From Treponema sp. UBA4328 (GTDB lineage: Bacteria; Spirochaetota; Spirochaetia; Treponematales; Treponemataceae): DNA of 21,196 bases. The translations under genes and the position numbers were made by a program. The stretch is from positions 1-21,196 of the forward strand of contig DGTU01000061.1 in NCBI GenBank assembly GCA_002394465.1, given 5' to 3'. The number at the start of each line of letters is the position of its first letter. Within the stretch, counting starts at the first letter, position 1. The notes under the pieces were generated by a model that saw only the letters and a program-made list of their open reading frames with translations, was not told the DNA's origin and made no database searches. Below are positions 1 to 9,972 of the stretch, piece by piece.

Positions 1-34
1 CGTAGGCATACAAATCGCAATTGATGTGATTAAA
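1..34. repeat. Left copy of 34-bp terminal inverted repeat inside RHS core
   Basis: Bases 1-34 are the exact reverse complement of bases 21163-21196; the match ends at base 35 (c here, against a in the reverse complement of the right end). Read on the minus strand in the frame of the RHS gene, this copy encodes FNHINCDLYAY, preceded by GMGGV. This is the end of the RHS-associated core, just before the toxin tip. The repeat reaches the window edge, so its true length is unknown. It may be a recombination site or simply a duplicated core segment belonging to a second RHS tip. Confidence 0.9.
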
Positions 35-3000
35 CACACCGCCCATGCCCGGCAAATTTGCATTATTCCGACGTGCTTCATCGCTGACCGGAGCCTGAGG
101 AATATAATCTCCGAGTGCAGGATCGCAGCTGATCCATGAACAGTATTTCGAATCCAGGTACCTGGCGCCATAGTAATACAATCCAGTTTCTTCATCCAGT
201 TCCTTACCCGTAAACTTGTACGGCAGGTATTCAAGGCCCTGATTTTCAGTGCGTTCAATCCATGTTTCACCGTACGGTGTGTATTCTATCCTCTGATACT
301 CATCACCCTTATAATCTGTGATAAGGCTTGCAGAACCAAGGTGATCAGAATGATAATAATACTGCTGGACTTTTTCTGCCCCGGCTCCCGGGGAATTTTT
401 AAGGCACAGTTTCGTCACGATTCTTGTCTCTCCCAGATAAACGTTCTTGGCGTATTGACCGCCATATATGCTGTTTCCTGCATCAGTGTGCAGGCTCCAC
501 ATTTTGTTAAAGTATAAGGTTTCGCCCGATGAGGTGTATTTGTTTGTACGCTCACCGTCATGTCCATAAATATACGATGTGCTGTAGCTTGCGTCAACAC
601 TTAGAACAAGCTGATTCCGCTCATTCCAGCTGTATGTCCTCTTATAGCGTGCATGAAGTTCATTAACATCATTGCTGTCATCGCGGAACAGTCCCCAGCC
701 GTAATCAGCTGAGTACACGTCCTCGGCCTCACGGTTTATCTTGTGATAGGCCGTGTCTTCTCCGTTGCTTTCAAAGCTACCGTCCTGCTCGCAGACAATG
801 TTTCCGTTTGCATCGTATTTATACCAGCGGTTGCCGGCCCTTATGCGGCGGTGTGAATAATTATCATAATCATATTCATAATCGAGCTCATAGTTCAGAT
901 CGTCCCCAATTCTCTGCCATGGAGTAATGTCTTCCTTACTTGTCTTTGAAACCATGTTGCCGAGTCCGTGGTCGTCAAATGCAAAGAGCTGTGAATACTC
1001 AGACTTATAGACAACGGAATGATCCGGAGTATATGAAGAATTTCCTGCAGCACCAGTAAGCTGGTACAAACCATCGTATGAGTAGCTCTGGGAAGTCTTG
1101 TAATTTCCCCTTACGCCGTCCAAACAGTTGTTTTCATATCTCAATACGTTTCCGACTGCATCAAAAGTGTATTCTATATTCTGATACGTCCTTAGAGGAT
1201 TTCCTGCCGCATCTCCCTTATAAGTCTTAATGGTACCAAGCCATCTTCTGGCCGGGTCGTAGCTGTATTCCGTGAACGTTCCATTGCCGTATTCTATGCG
1301 CGTCCTCTGTCCGTATTCGTCATAGAGAATGTTCGTTACATACTCAAAAGTCTTATTCCAGTGCTCTCCTGTAACGCTTACAACCTGCCCGCCATTGTCA
1401 TATCCATATGTAATCAGTTCACCGTCAGGATATTCTATCCACTGCATGCGCCCCAGATAATCTGAACGGTATTTCATCTCAGAAGTTACAGAATCATGCA
1501 GTCCGTTCAAATGAGCTGTCAGAGTCCTTGTTTCTTTAGTTACTTCTCCAAGGCTTCCGTATTCATATTTAATGGTTCCTGATGCATCTTCAATTTTTAC
1601 AATCTTTCCGGCAGCCCCGTTCTGATCATCGGCAGCGCCGTATGTATAAATTGTTGCCTTAGTATCAGGGTATTCAATTTTAATCAGACGGTTCAATCCG
1701 TCATAAGAATAGGCTATCTGCTTATTATTCTCCCTGAGCACGCTGTTATTCTCAAAAATAAGGTTTGAACATTCATCATAGAAGAACTCCTGCCTGCCGC
1801 TGTCAGAGCTTTCCAGTGCCGTTCTGCGTCCAAGCAAATCGTATTCAATTACAACAGGATGCTCTGTCATACCGGAAGCATTTCCTACAGGTACTGGTAC
1901 AGCTTTGAGCATTTCACCGATATCATTGTATTCATAATTTACTTTTGTAAGCAGCGCTCCTGTTTTATCTTCTTTTTCGACACAGACAATATTGCCCCTG
2001 CTGTCTGTTTTCTGAACGCTGACGTTACCCAGAGGATCAGTTGTCCTTGCAACCATAAGATTATTTTCAATCATAAATCTGACTTTCTGAATTGATCCGT
2101 CCGGCAATACAGTTTCTGTCTTACGGTCTTTATCATCATAACTGTATGAGGTAAAGTATTCCGTCATTTTCAGCGGATAAGACAGTAAATCTTCAATGCT
2201 GCCTTCAACGAAGTCCGTCATTCCTTCTTTTATGGTTCTTCCCTTTACATCATATTCAACGGTACCGCTTACATTCCATCCGTCCTTGTTGTTTACAAAT
2301 CCGGTTTTTGCCGTCCGCACGCTTCTACCAAGTCCGTCAACCTGAACAACGGTCTGTATCACAGAAACATCATCCGGATCAAACAGTAATTTATTTGTAG
2401 TTACGGAATACCACAGATCATGACGCTGAGGAACAGGGCATTTTGTTTTTTTGTCTTCTTCAAAATCCTGTGGAGTACAGTAGTCATAATAAATGCACGC
2501 TGTACCACCGGTATCATAAGGCGACCATATTTCTTTTATTCTCTGCCACTCATCGTACTCATATATCAATGTATTTCCATTACAGTCTGTTTCACTCTTT
2601 TTTGTCTGTGTTTCAATATCATATGTAATGCCGCCTGTATAGGTGCCGGTCCCCTGTCCAGATTGAGAAATAAAGTTTACGAACATATTCTCGCCGCTTT
2701 CATAAACATAGGATAATTCTGCCCCACGGCTGTCTCTTACAGTCTTAATGTTACCGTATATGTCATAAGTGAATTCATTTACAGTACAATCACCTTCCAT
2801 ATCAGCCCAGTACTGTTTCAGTTTCACAAGATTACCGTTATCATCGTAACTTCCTTTCCTGCGCCGGAGAAGGCTTGAATTCACTTCTTTGCCATACACA
2901 AGGATTTCAAGCGGAAGCCCCGCAATATATTTATTATCAGTATCAATATTCTTATATTCAATTACAGCCTGGAGTGCGTCATCATCACCTGTTTTCTGCA

Positions 3001-6000
3001 TAATTTTAGTACAGTTTCCGTAGTTCAGGTCATACTCATAATCAACAGACTTATAAACACAGTTTTCGCCGCTTGTCTTTTCATAAGTCCAGTCTTCTTC
3101 TTTTTGAGCCAGTGAATACGGAGAGTCGAGAAGCGTTACCCTGCTTTCCGAAAGAACAGTTTTGTCTTTAGAATAAAGTTTCCTTGCTTTAAGACAGCCC
3201 TTCGAATAATACTCCTCGTTATAATACTCTTCAGTAATATAAGAATCGTCCGCAAAAGAAGTCTTTACTTCCCTGTAGCCATAGAACTCCCTCAGGCTTC
3301 TGTCATAGTAACCATCCGTATATTCATAAGCTGTTTCTACAGAATGTATACCCTGATTCACCTGAGGAAGGAGTCCATCCCCGGCACAGCCGTCATTCAT
3401 TGTAACACGGCTCATTACATACTTAAAATTCGGATTGTCTGTAGTACCGTACTGCTCGCTGTATTCGATTTCGACCCTGCCGCCCTGAGGAAGATTTATG
3501 CCCCTCAAAAGCCCCCAGCACCCGCTTATATTCTTCTGCCACCATATTCCGCATTCCGGGATTCTGAGTACATGGTCGGCAAGTCCGTCACCGTTAAGGT
3601 CAGACATTGTAACGTTCACCGCATTAATCGAACTTGAACCAGATACTCCGTTTCCGCCTGAACAGGTCATATTGATTGAAATACCAAAAAATGGAATTTT
3701 TATAGGAAACGTAAAACTTACACCAAGATTTCCACTGACATTTAAAGATACAGTCGATGTACATTCCATATTATCTATATCTTCAGTAACGTAAGGGTTA
3801 TACACAGGGAGTTTTTTTAACAATTCCTTAACGATTGTTCCTATTAACGGAACATCTCCCAGAGAACCGGTATCAAATCCCACATCGCTTCCTGTTTCAA
3901 GATAATCCTTCTGTGAGTCATTCAAATCCCACGCTGGAAGGTATATTTCATCGCTGTCATCCGTAAAAGAAGTGCCTGTATTATACAATACCTTTATGCA
4001 TCCGTTTCCCTGCTCGAGTTTATCAGCAAGTCCGTCGCCGTTTATATCCATATACATGTACTCAGACGTATTGGAAGAAACACTGTAACTTATTCCTCCG
4101 CCCAGACTTACTCCAGTACTAAGTGATTCGCCATGAGAAGCAGACTTGCCGGTATTTGCATTTACTGCAGCGCTTTTAATATCTGATTTATTCAGATAAC
4201 CTGCGGGAACCGTCATAAGTTCAAACTCTTCAAAAGACTCTCCGTTATTAACGGCAAGTTTTTCTCCGTCGTAATAATCCGGAAGACCGTCCCCGTTCAT
4301 GTCAATAAGGCCCGTAACGGACTTTGTAGTTCCATCCGTACCTGTAAGTCCTGCACCGCCGGAAGAACCTGCAGAAGTTTTTACGCTGCTAACCTTTCCG
4401 TGACTGTATTCAAGTTCAACAGCGCCCCCCTGACTGAAAGAACCGCCCGTAACATCCATATCTGAAGATGTTGTGCTTATGCTCACACCGTCAGCAGTAT
4501 ATCTTTCAGCCCAGCTTACGCCTTCATCACTCTTCTTTCCCCTTGTAACCTTTATTCCTGAAGAACCGGACTGAACGATATCCGGAATACCGTCCCCGTT
4601 CATATCCATAACGCTCTGAGTTATTTTTCCCGTACTGTTATTTGAACCTTCATTATAACCGGCACCACCTGAAACACTTGATTTCAGGGACTTTCCTAAT
4701 TCCCTGGCATTTGTTAAGAGCTCCTTACTTTTAATGTCCACATCCGCATTTAATCCGAAAGTTATATCATGTCCTTCATTAGTTGATTTACGGATATCAG
4801 GAAAAGAGAAGCTGGCATTAGAAAAACTGTCTGCAATACCTTCTATATTATAAAAAGTATTGCCCCCTATTCTGCCGGCATGAATATAGTTTTCCGTCAT
4901 AAACGGGAAATAATATTCACTGGTCATCAGGACTTCTCCATCATCATCTTCCGTCAGAACACAGGAAATACTTATCTGTCCCGTGAGACAGTCAGCAATG
5001 TCACCACGTCCGCTGCCGGCCTCTCGTTGTACAGGATATATATCAGAATCGTCATCTGCCCGGTTATAAACCGGAAGATACAATGGCTTTTCCTCATTCT
5101 TTCCCTTCTGGGCTGCGGTCTCTTCTTTAGACATGTTTTTGAGTTTATTTTCGTCATATTTTCCCTTATAGGAGCTTGTGTCTGAAGGAGAAAGAATGGC
5201 CTCCATCGCTTCACCTGAAAAAGGGATGGTACCATCAATCCAGATACCGCAGAACCAGTTCGATTTTCCCGGGAAAAGTTTTTCTTCCCGCTCAATCTGT
5301 ACGCTCTCATCTTCTGCTTCATACAGGACAGTTTCTTCAACCCCATTACTCTTATCTTCAGTTACCTGTGAATAATCCCATGCGTCAGAAGATTTCCATT
5401 CAGTCTTTCCTGAATCAAACGTTTTGGATGAAATCCCGGTACCTTCATCTGCAATTCTAAAACTCAAGAATTTTCCATTCTCATCAAGGTCATATAATTT
5501 ATCCGGATCATAAACCACGCTCACGCTGGCAGTCATGTACTTGCCAAGTGCATGAGTTGAACACTCAGTTATAAGAAGTTCATCTGCAGCCTTTTGTTCC
5601 TCTGATGCATTTTCAGACAATTCTCCGGTATAAGAAGATTTCAATACATACTCCCCGTTTGCTGAAAGTTCATAGAACGGGAATTGATTTTTAGTAATTT
5701 TGTCAAATTTAATATCCTGAAGAATTGCTTCAGCAGCAGGTAAATCTTCTTCAGAAGCAGCCTTTCTTGTATATACGGTAATTTCCGTATTAACATTTCC
5801 TTCTTTTACTGTTTTTATGTATTTATTATAGAGTTTCTCAAGAAATATGCCTGTCTGTTCTTCATTCATTCCATAATTCTCAAGAAGGCTCAGCGCTTCG
5901 CTTTCTTTTTTCTCGTTCCAGTTCCAGCATGCATCTTCAGCCGAATCACCGGAAATTTTAAAATCATTTACAATACTCTGAAGTTCTTTCCTTGTAATAT

Positions 6001-9000
6001 TCAGTGCCTTTTTCTGTAATTTACTTAAACAATAATTTACCGTTTCTCCGTCTTTTTCATGAACAAGAGAAACAGTCAGGGAACCATTATTTTCCGTAAA
6101 TTCCGCTGAAAAATCTGCTGATTCATGCTCTCCGCAATAAACTTTTCCGTCATTTCGTGAAGCATAAACAAGTTCGTCATTGATTTCTCCGAGAATTATT
6201 ATGTTTCCGTCTTCAAGCTGAGTCCCGGTTGACTGCGCAGATCTTATGGTTCCTGTATCTGTTTCTTCTGAGGCAATCTCATAAATAACGCTCCTGCCAT
6301 CAAAAGACGCATTAATTTCAGCAAGCTTATAATTAGAAACAGAATCTTTTAATAAACTCTGTACTTCCAGTCCATCGTAAAACAGATTAAAAAGCACTTC
6401 ATCGTCATTATCACGGATGATATAAAGGCCATTGGTTATATCATGAATAAATAATGCTGCAAAACGTTTATAAAATAATTCTTCCGTTAATTCTTCATCA
6501 TCATCCTCCAGGAGATATTCAGCAGAAAGCAGTTTTACAATATTCTTACTGATTTTTTCAAGAATTGTTTCGAACTGTACTTCCGTAAATGCCCCCGGAA
6601 GGAATCTGCCTTGTTCCAGTAAATAATTAAAAGTATCAGGACCTGCGGAATCCTGCCAGTTTTTTTTCCGGCAATAAACAATTGTTTCATCATCCGATGT
6701 AGAAGGAGCCTGCTCATACAGCATTTCTATTTCTTCTGGAATTTCCTGCGCTCCATCATTATCACATTCAATTTCCTTTGCCGGAAAAAACACAGGAGTT
6801 TTCAACTGAGGCTTATAGGCCTTAATTTTCGTATATTTAAGATCAATGCTGTAATCAACATCTGCTCCTGAAGGTTCATCCGTCTGTGTAATAAAATACA
6901 GATTTTCACCCTTTAAAATATCAGCCTCAGTTTCACAAATATCACTTGTCTTGTTACGCGAAACATAAGCATTTAATTCTTCTATTGCAGATGAAGATTT
7001 TCCCTTAAACACATTGGAATATATCTTACTGTTAGTTTCTTCATTACCTTCAAACTTTAGAGTCTGTTTTATTTTTACATTTCCGTCATATTGAGCTTTC
7101 CATTGTCTGAACGGAGTCTGAATCCTGTATATATCCTTGTAATTCTGGATCTCTGTATCTGACAGTTTCTCTGTATTACTTTCTACAGCACTGTTCACAC
7201 TGTCATAATAAGTTCTGACAAAACTGACGTTTCCGTTTTCCGAAGTATTTTTCAGGTAATATTTTTTACCGGTAAGGATGATATCAGTTTTTCTGTCTCC
7301 GTCTATATCCATGAAAGCTGTTTTTGTTTTCGTGGTAGAAGATTGTTTCACATCGGAATAAGAAACACCCATTCCGCCTTTGATGGCCTTTACCTTGATA
7401 CCTGAACCGCCATACACATTCCATCCAATGGAAAGATTCTCAGATTCCTCAGCATCCAGTTTGAATTTTTCAACCGTTATGCTTTCTTCTTTGTCTGAAA
7501 AACCGTCAGCACAATTCAATCTGTAATAAAGAGTATTCCCTTTAATACGAACGTAATCAGGACGGCCGTCTGCATTTATGTCTGCAAGCATGCTTTCACT
7601 TTTACTCTTTGAGGAAGTATAGCCTCCCTGAGCGCCTCCCGTGAGCCTTACATCAGCAAATCCGCCTATGTCCCCGACTCCGGCACCGGCACTTGTATTA
7701 AAAGTTGCACCCCCGCTGGTCGATTTTCCTGTTTTGACTGCTTCACCGTTATTCCATTCAACGGCATCTGCAAAATACATCGTCCTGTTATTCTCTATAA
7801 CAGGTTCATTATAATCAAAAGTATAGACATAACTATCCCCGGCATTATTGCTTACGCTGAGGCGTGTCATCATTTTTTCTTTAGCGAGACCTTCTTTGTA
7901 TGAGAATGAATATGTCCGGATTGGGTCTCCTGAACCATAGTGAGTCGTTATACCGGTAAGAAGTTTTTTACAGGCTACAAACTGTTTTGACCTTGCATCT
8001 ATGCGTACATCCTGTCTGCTCTCTTTCCCGTAATTATCGTAATGGAACTTAATGCTGTAGTTTCCTTTTACATCCTCATATCCCGTATAGTATATGGCCG
8101 TCGGATAAACATAATTATAGGTATTCTTTTCCTGAATTTCGCCAAAAGTATTATATTCAAAAACAACCGTATTATTGTGTACATCTCTTATCTTTGTCAG
8201 GTTCCAGCTGAAAATCTGGCTGCCGCTTCCTGTACATGCATTGCCTGACTGTCCGTAAAACCTTGTTGTTCCGCTTTTATCAGTTACTTCCCAGTGATTA
8301 TCGCTCATAATCCGTTTTATCCGGTTAAAAGAGTTTTCTTTAAGCGGCTTATAAATTATATAAGTTCTGTCCTCTGGGGTTGACTCCTCATCTTCCTTTA
8401 ATAAAACACCGTCAATAAGGTAAGTATCGTATGTATCGTAATTCGGGAGCCCGTGTCTTGTATCCGTTACGATGGAACTTCCGTAAGTCAGATCAAAACC
8501 TTTCCCCATAATCCCGTTACCGGCACTCGAAGAGTAGTTTACGGAAATATGAGGCTGCATTCCCCGCCGTCCTGCAGGAACTGCAAGCTCAAAGCTGAAT
8601 GCTGCATCTCCGCTATTATTTCCTTCAGGAGGATTAAACTTTATAAGATGAGAATCCGGTTTTGCCGCCTCAAGTTTTTTTATGGAATTAAGGTTTACGT
8701 CAACCGGGCTCGCTGACTCAGGCATAGTAAGGGTTGCATTTATCATGTCTGTAAAGTGCGTAGAAAGTGAACGTACCTTAAGGTTCTTTTTATCAATCTC
8801 AAGGCGTTCCAGTTTAATCCAGCATTTTTTTTCAGTATCGTAAAAATATGTAAAAAGTTCATCAATTGCCTGAGGTTTTCCGTTTAACTCAGCAATATAC
8901 GGAAGTGTTATGATGACGTCTTTTTCAAATTTCATTCCTGCAGGAAGAAAACGATATCCTCCGGACTCTGGTATTACATTGCACAGTGACTCACCGGTAT

Positions 9001-9295
9001 CTTCGACTTTATTAAGACGTGTGATACTTATTACAGTATCTTCTTTTAAAGCTCCTTCTGGAATTTCGATGGAAGCTCCGCCAAGAACAATTTTTCCTCC
9101 GTGCTCTGCTGAAATAAGGGCTTCATTCTTTTCTTCTTTTACGAATGCTTCCCTCATTTGTTTTGAGAATTGTCCTGCCGTTTGAGCAAACACATTACCT
9201 GGAGTTATTCCAGAAATGTATAAAAACATAATTGCAGCTGCGGTAATTCTTTTCCTGATTCCTGATGAAACCATAGTTTCTGATTTTTTACTCAT
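1..9295 (-). CDS. Giant secreted SpvB/TcdB-like RHS protein, C-terminus beyond window
   Basis: Reading starts at ATG 9295-9293, with GGAGAG 7 bases upstream, and stays open to base 1 in the lines I checked, giving at least 3098 residues. Residues 1-37 are a Sec signal peptide ending VFA|Q. A ZU5-like segment lies near 65-110 (SIEIPEGALKEDTVISIT). An SpvB/TcdB N-terminal domain spans about 220-560 (VPAGRRGMQPHISVNYSS, AGNGIMGKGF). FG-GAP/VCBS-type motifs lie near 570 (DINADGRPD), 665 (DIDGDRKTD), 1570, 1665, 1750 and 1905 (DxNGDGxxD). Between about 840 and 1480 is an acidic, helix-rich stretch I cannot assign. YD/RHS repeats fill about 1965-2975. The RHS-associated core follows (YYYHSDHLGSASLITD, FTGKELDEETGLYYYGARYLD), continuing to NHINCDLYAY at the edge. 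The family forms a hollow beta-cage holding a C-terminal toxin. The tip and any immunity gene lie outside the window. It is the last gene of the T2SS operon, 17 bases after a lipoprotein gene. Export by that T2SS is inferred from the signal peptide and the operon. Confidence 0.93.
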   Translation of the reverse strand, partial: MSKKSETMVSSGIRKRITAAAIMFLYISGITPGNVFAQTAGQFSKQMREAFVKEEKNEALISAEHGGKIVLGGASIEIPEGALKEDTVISITRLNKVEDTGESLCNVIPESGGYRFLPAGMKFEKDVIITLPYIAELNGKPQAIDELFTYFYDTEKKCWIKLERLEIDKKNLKVRSLSTHFTDMINATLTMPESASPVDVNLNSIKKLEAAKPDSHLIKFNPPEGNNSGDAAFSFELAVPAGRRGMQPHISVNYSSSAGNGIMGKGFDLTYGSSIVTDTRHGLPNYDTYDTYLIDGVLLKEDEESTPEDRTYIIYKPLKENSFNRIKRIMSDNHWEVTDKSGTTRFYGQSGNACTGSGSQIFSWNLTKIRDVHNNTVVFEYNTFGEIQEKNTYNYVYPTAIYYTGYEDVKGNYSIKFHYDNYGKESRQDVRIDARSKQFVACKKLLTGITTHYGSGDPIRTYSFSYKEGLAKEKMMTRLSVSNNAGDSYVYTFDYNEPVIENNRTMYFADAVEWNNGEAVKTGKSTSGGATFNTSAGAGVGDIGGFADVRLTGGAQGGYTSSKSKSESMLADINADGRPDYVRIKGNTLYYRLNCADGFSDKEESITVEKFKLDAEESENLSIGWNVYGGSGIKVKAIKGGMGVSYSDVKQSSTTKTKTAFMDIDGDRKTDIILTGKKYYLKNTSENGNVSFVRTYYDSVNSAVESNTEKLSDTEIQNYKDIYRIQTPFRQWKAQYDGNVKIKQTLKFEGNEETNSKIYSNVFKGKSSSAIEELNAYVSRNKTSDICETEADILKGENLYFITQTDEPSGADVDYSIDLKYTKIKAYKPQLKTPVFFPAKEIECDNDGAQEIPEEIEMLYEQAPSTSDDETIVYCRKKNWQDSAGPDTFNYLLEQGRFLPGAFTEVQFETILEKISKNIVKLLSAEYLLEDDDEELTEELFYKRFAALFIHDITNGLYIIRDNDDEVLFNLFYDGLEVQSLLKDSVSNYKLAEINASFDGRSVIYEIASEETDTGTIRSAQSTGTQLEDGNIIILGEINDELVYASRNDGKVYCGEHESADFSAEFTENNGSLTVSLVHEKDGETVNYCLSKLQKKALNITRKELQSIVNDFKISGDSAEDACWNWNEKKESEALSLLENYGMNEEQTGIFLEKLYNKYIKTVKEGNVNTEITVYTRKAASEEDLPAAEAILQDIKFDKITKNQFPFYELSANGEYVLKSSYTGELSENASEEQKAADELLITECSTHALGKYMTASVSVVYDPDKLYDLDENGKFLSFRIADEGTGISSKTFDSGKTEWKSSDAWDYSQVTEDKSNGVEETVLYEAEDESVQIEREEKLFPGKSNWFCGIWIDGTIPFSGEAMEAILSPSDTSSYKGKYDENKLKNMSKEETAAQKGKNEEKPLYLPVYNRADDDSDIYPVQREAGSGRGDIADCLTGQISISCVLTEDDDGEVLMTSEYYFPFMTENYIHAGRIGGNTFYNIEGIADSFSNASFSFPDIRKSTNEGHDITFGLNADVDIKSKELLTNARELGKSLKSSVSGGAGYNEGSNNSTGKITQSVMDMNGDGIPDIVQSGSSGIKVTRGKKSDEGVSWAERYTADGVSISTTSSDMDVTGGSFSQGGAVELEYSHGKVSSVKTSAGSSGGAGLTGTDGTTKSVTGLIDMNGDGLPDYYDGEKLAVNNGESFEEFELMTVPAGYLNKSDIKSAAVNANTGKSASHGESLSTGVSLGGGISYSVSSNTSEYMYMDINGDGLADKLEQGNGCIKVLYNTGTSFTDDSDEIYLPAWDLNDSQKDYLETGSDVGFDTGSLGDVPLIGTIVKELLKKLPVYNPYVTEDIDNMECTSTVSLNVSGNLGVSFTFPIKIPFFGISINMTCSGGNGVSGSSSINAVNVTMSDLNGDGLADHVLRIPECGIWWQKNISGCWGLLRGINLPQGGRVEIEYSEQYGTTDNPNFKYVMSRVTMNDGCAGDGLLPQVNQGIHSVETAYEYTDGYYDRSLREFYGYREVKTSFADDSYITEEYYNEEYYSKGCLKARKLYSKDKTVLSESRVTLLDSPYSLAQKEEDWTYEKTSGENCVYKSVDYEYDLNYGNCTKIMQKTGDDDALQAVIEYKNIDTDNKYIAGLPLEILVYGKEVNSSLLRRRKGSYDDNGNLVKLKQYWADMEGDCTVNEFTYDIYGNIKTVRDSRGAELSYVYESGENMFVNFISQSGQGTGTYTGGITYDIETQTKKSETDCNGNTLIYEYDEWQRIKEIWSPYDTGGTACIYYDYCTPQDFEEDKKTKCPVPQRHDLWYSVTTNKLLFDPDDVSVIQTVVQVDGLGRSVRTAKTGFVNNKDGWNVSGTVEYDVKGRTIKEGMTDFVEGSIEDLLSYPLKMTEYFTSYSYDDKDRKTETVLPDGSIQKVRFMIENNLMVARTTDPLGNVSVQKTDSRGNIVCVEKEDKTGALLTKVNYEYNDIGEMLKAVPVPVGNASGMTEHPVVIEYDLLGRRTALESSDSGRQEFFYDECSNLIFENNSVLRENNKQIAYSYDGLNRLIKIEYPDTKATIYTYGAADDQNGAAGKIVKIEDASGTIKYEYGSLGEVTKETRTLTAHLNGLHDSVTSEMKYRSDYLGRMQWIEYPDGELITYGYDNGGQVVSVTGEHWNKTFEYVTNILYDEYGQRTRIEYGNGTFTEYSYDPARRWLGTIKTYKGDAAGNPLRTYQNIEYTFDAVGNVLRYENNCLDGVRGNYKTSQSYSYDGLYQLTGAAGNSSYTPDHSVVYKSEYSQLFAFDDHGLGNMVSKTSKEDITPWQRIGDDLNYELDYEYDYDNYSHRRIRAGNRWYKYDANGNIVCEQDGSFESNGEDTAYHKINREAEDVYSADYGWGLFRDDSNDVNELHARYKRTYSWNERNQLVLSVDASYSTSYIYGHDGERTNKYTSSGETLYFNKMWSLHTDAGNSIYGGQYAKNVYLGETRIVTKLCLKNSPGAGAEKVQQYYYHSDHLGSASLITDYKGDEYQRIEYTPYGETWIERTENQGLEYLPYKFTGKELDEETGLYYYGARYLDSKYCSWISCDPALGDYIPQAPVSDEARRNNANLPGMGGVFNHINCDLYAY

Positions 9296-9312
9296 TGTAT
9301 TTCTCTCCTTTT

Positions 9313-9972
9313 TTATCTCTCGAAAGTTACCTTTACCGGATTATTTGGAAAATCTTCATTGCCGGCAATTACGACAGCAAATCCGGCCCTGCTGTTTTTA
9401 AATGAAATATTTTCAGATATAGTGAATGTTGTAATATCGTAGTTATTGATTCTCAGGATAAAAGCCTTGCTCTCAGAATCAAACATAACGGAAATACTAT
9501 TGCTTACACCTGAACCGCTGTATATGTAATCAGATTTTTTCCATCCGTCATTGATATGATAAAAGACTCCATCAGCAATTTTTCCGATGGCATATAGTCC
9601 GTTTGAGTTTATAAGCACGGTAAGCATGAAAGGCTTTTCATCAATTTTCTGTTCACAAAAAACGATCCCGAATCCGGCTTCGCTTCGTCCGCCCTGTTTA
9701 GTGGCCCGGACCGTATAAGGAACAAAGTCATCCTCTGTATTTACATATGGAAGAGACCAGAGAGTATATCCGTTAGCTGTAAGATAATCCGTATCATTAG
9801 TTTCAAACACATAACAGCTTTTCTGTTCATCTTCTTCAAACAGCACGGTTTTCTCTTCTGCAGCAGGCTGTTCAGGTAGTGTATGCTCATCTTCTTCGTT
9901 ATATGCAGAAAAATCACAGGCAGTAAAAAAAACAAGGACAGACATTAAAATAAAAATACTTATGCCTTTCAT
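9313..9972 (-). CDS. Putative lipoprotein with predicted jellyroll-like domain
   Basis: 219 residues from ATG 9972-9970. I prefer this start to the longer one at 10014 because it follows a GGAGG site, touches the upstream stop (TGATG, one base shared) and begins directly with the signal peptide. Residues 1-18 are hydrophobic and end FTA|C19, a loose spirochaete-style lipobox. A short acidic linker follows (EEDEHTLPEQPAAEE). The rest, about 45-219, alternates short beta strands (GFGIVFCEQ, FMLTVLINSNGLYAIGKI, AFILRINNYDITTFTI), which suggests a concanavalin/LamG-like jellyroll. That is a fold guess, not a family match. It is probably a surface or periplasmic lipoprotein made together with the RHS protein that follows it; a partner or anchor role is inference. 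I do not recognise a specific family. Confidence 0.8.
   Translation of the reverse strand: MKGISIFILMSVLVFFTACDFSAYNEEDEHTLPEQPAAEEKTVLFEEDEQKSCYVFETNDTDYLTANGYTLWSLPYVNTEDDFVPYTVRATKQGGRSEAGFGIVFCEQKIDEKPFMLTVLINSNGLYAIGKIADGVFYHINDGWKKSDYIYSGSGVSNSISVMFDSESKAFILRINNYDITTFTISENISFKNSRAGFAVVIAGNEDFPNNPVKVTFER

Noticed and set aside
4972..5346. Minus-strand ORF of 124 codons and many plus-strand ORFs between 1859 and 9185
   Set aside because: They lie inside the continuous frame of the giant RHS gene, which has recognisable domains throughout; the others have no family features or ribosome sites.
9296..9312. Separate promoter for the RHS gene
   Set aside because: The gap before it is only 17 bases and holds just the ribosome site; no -35/-10 pair is evident, although one inside the upstream gene cannot be excluded.
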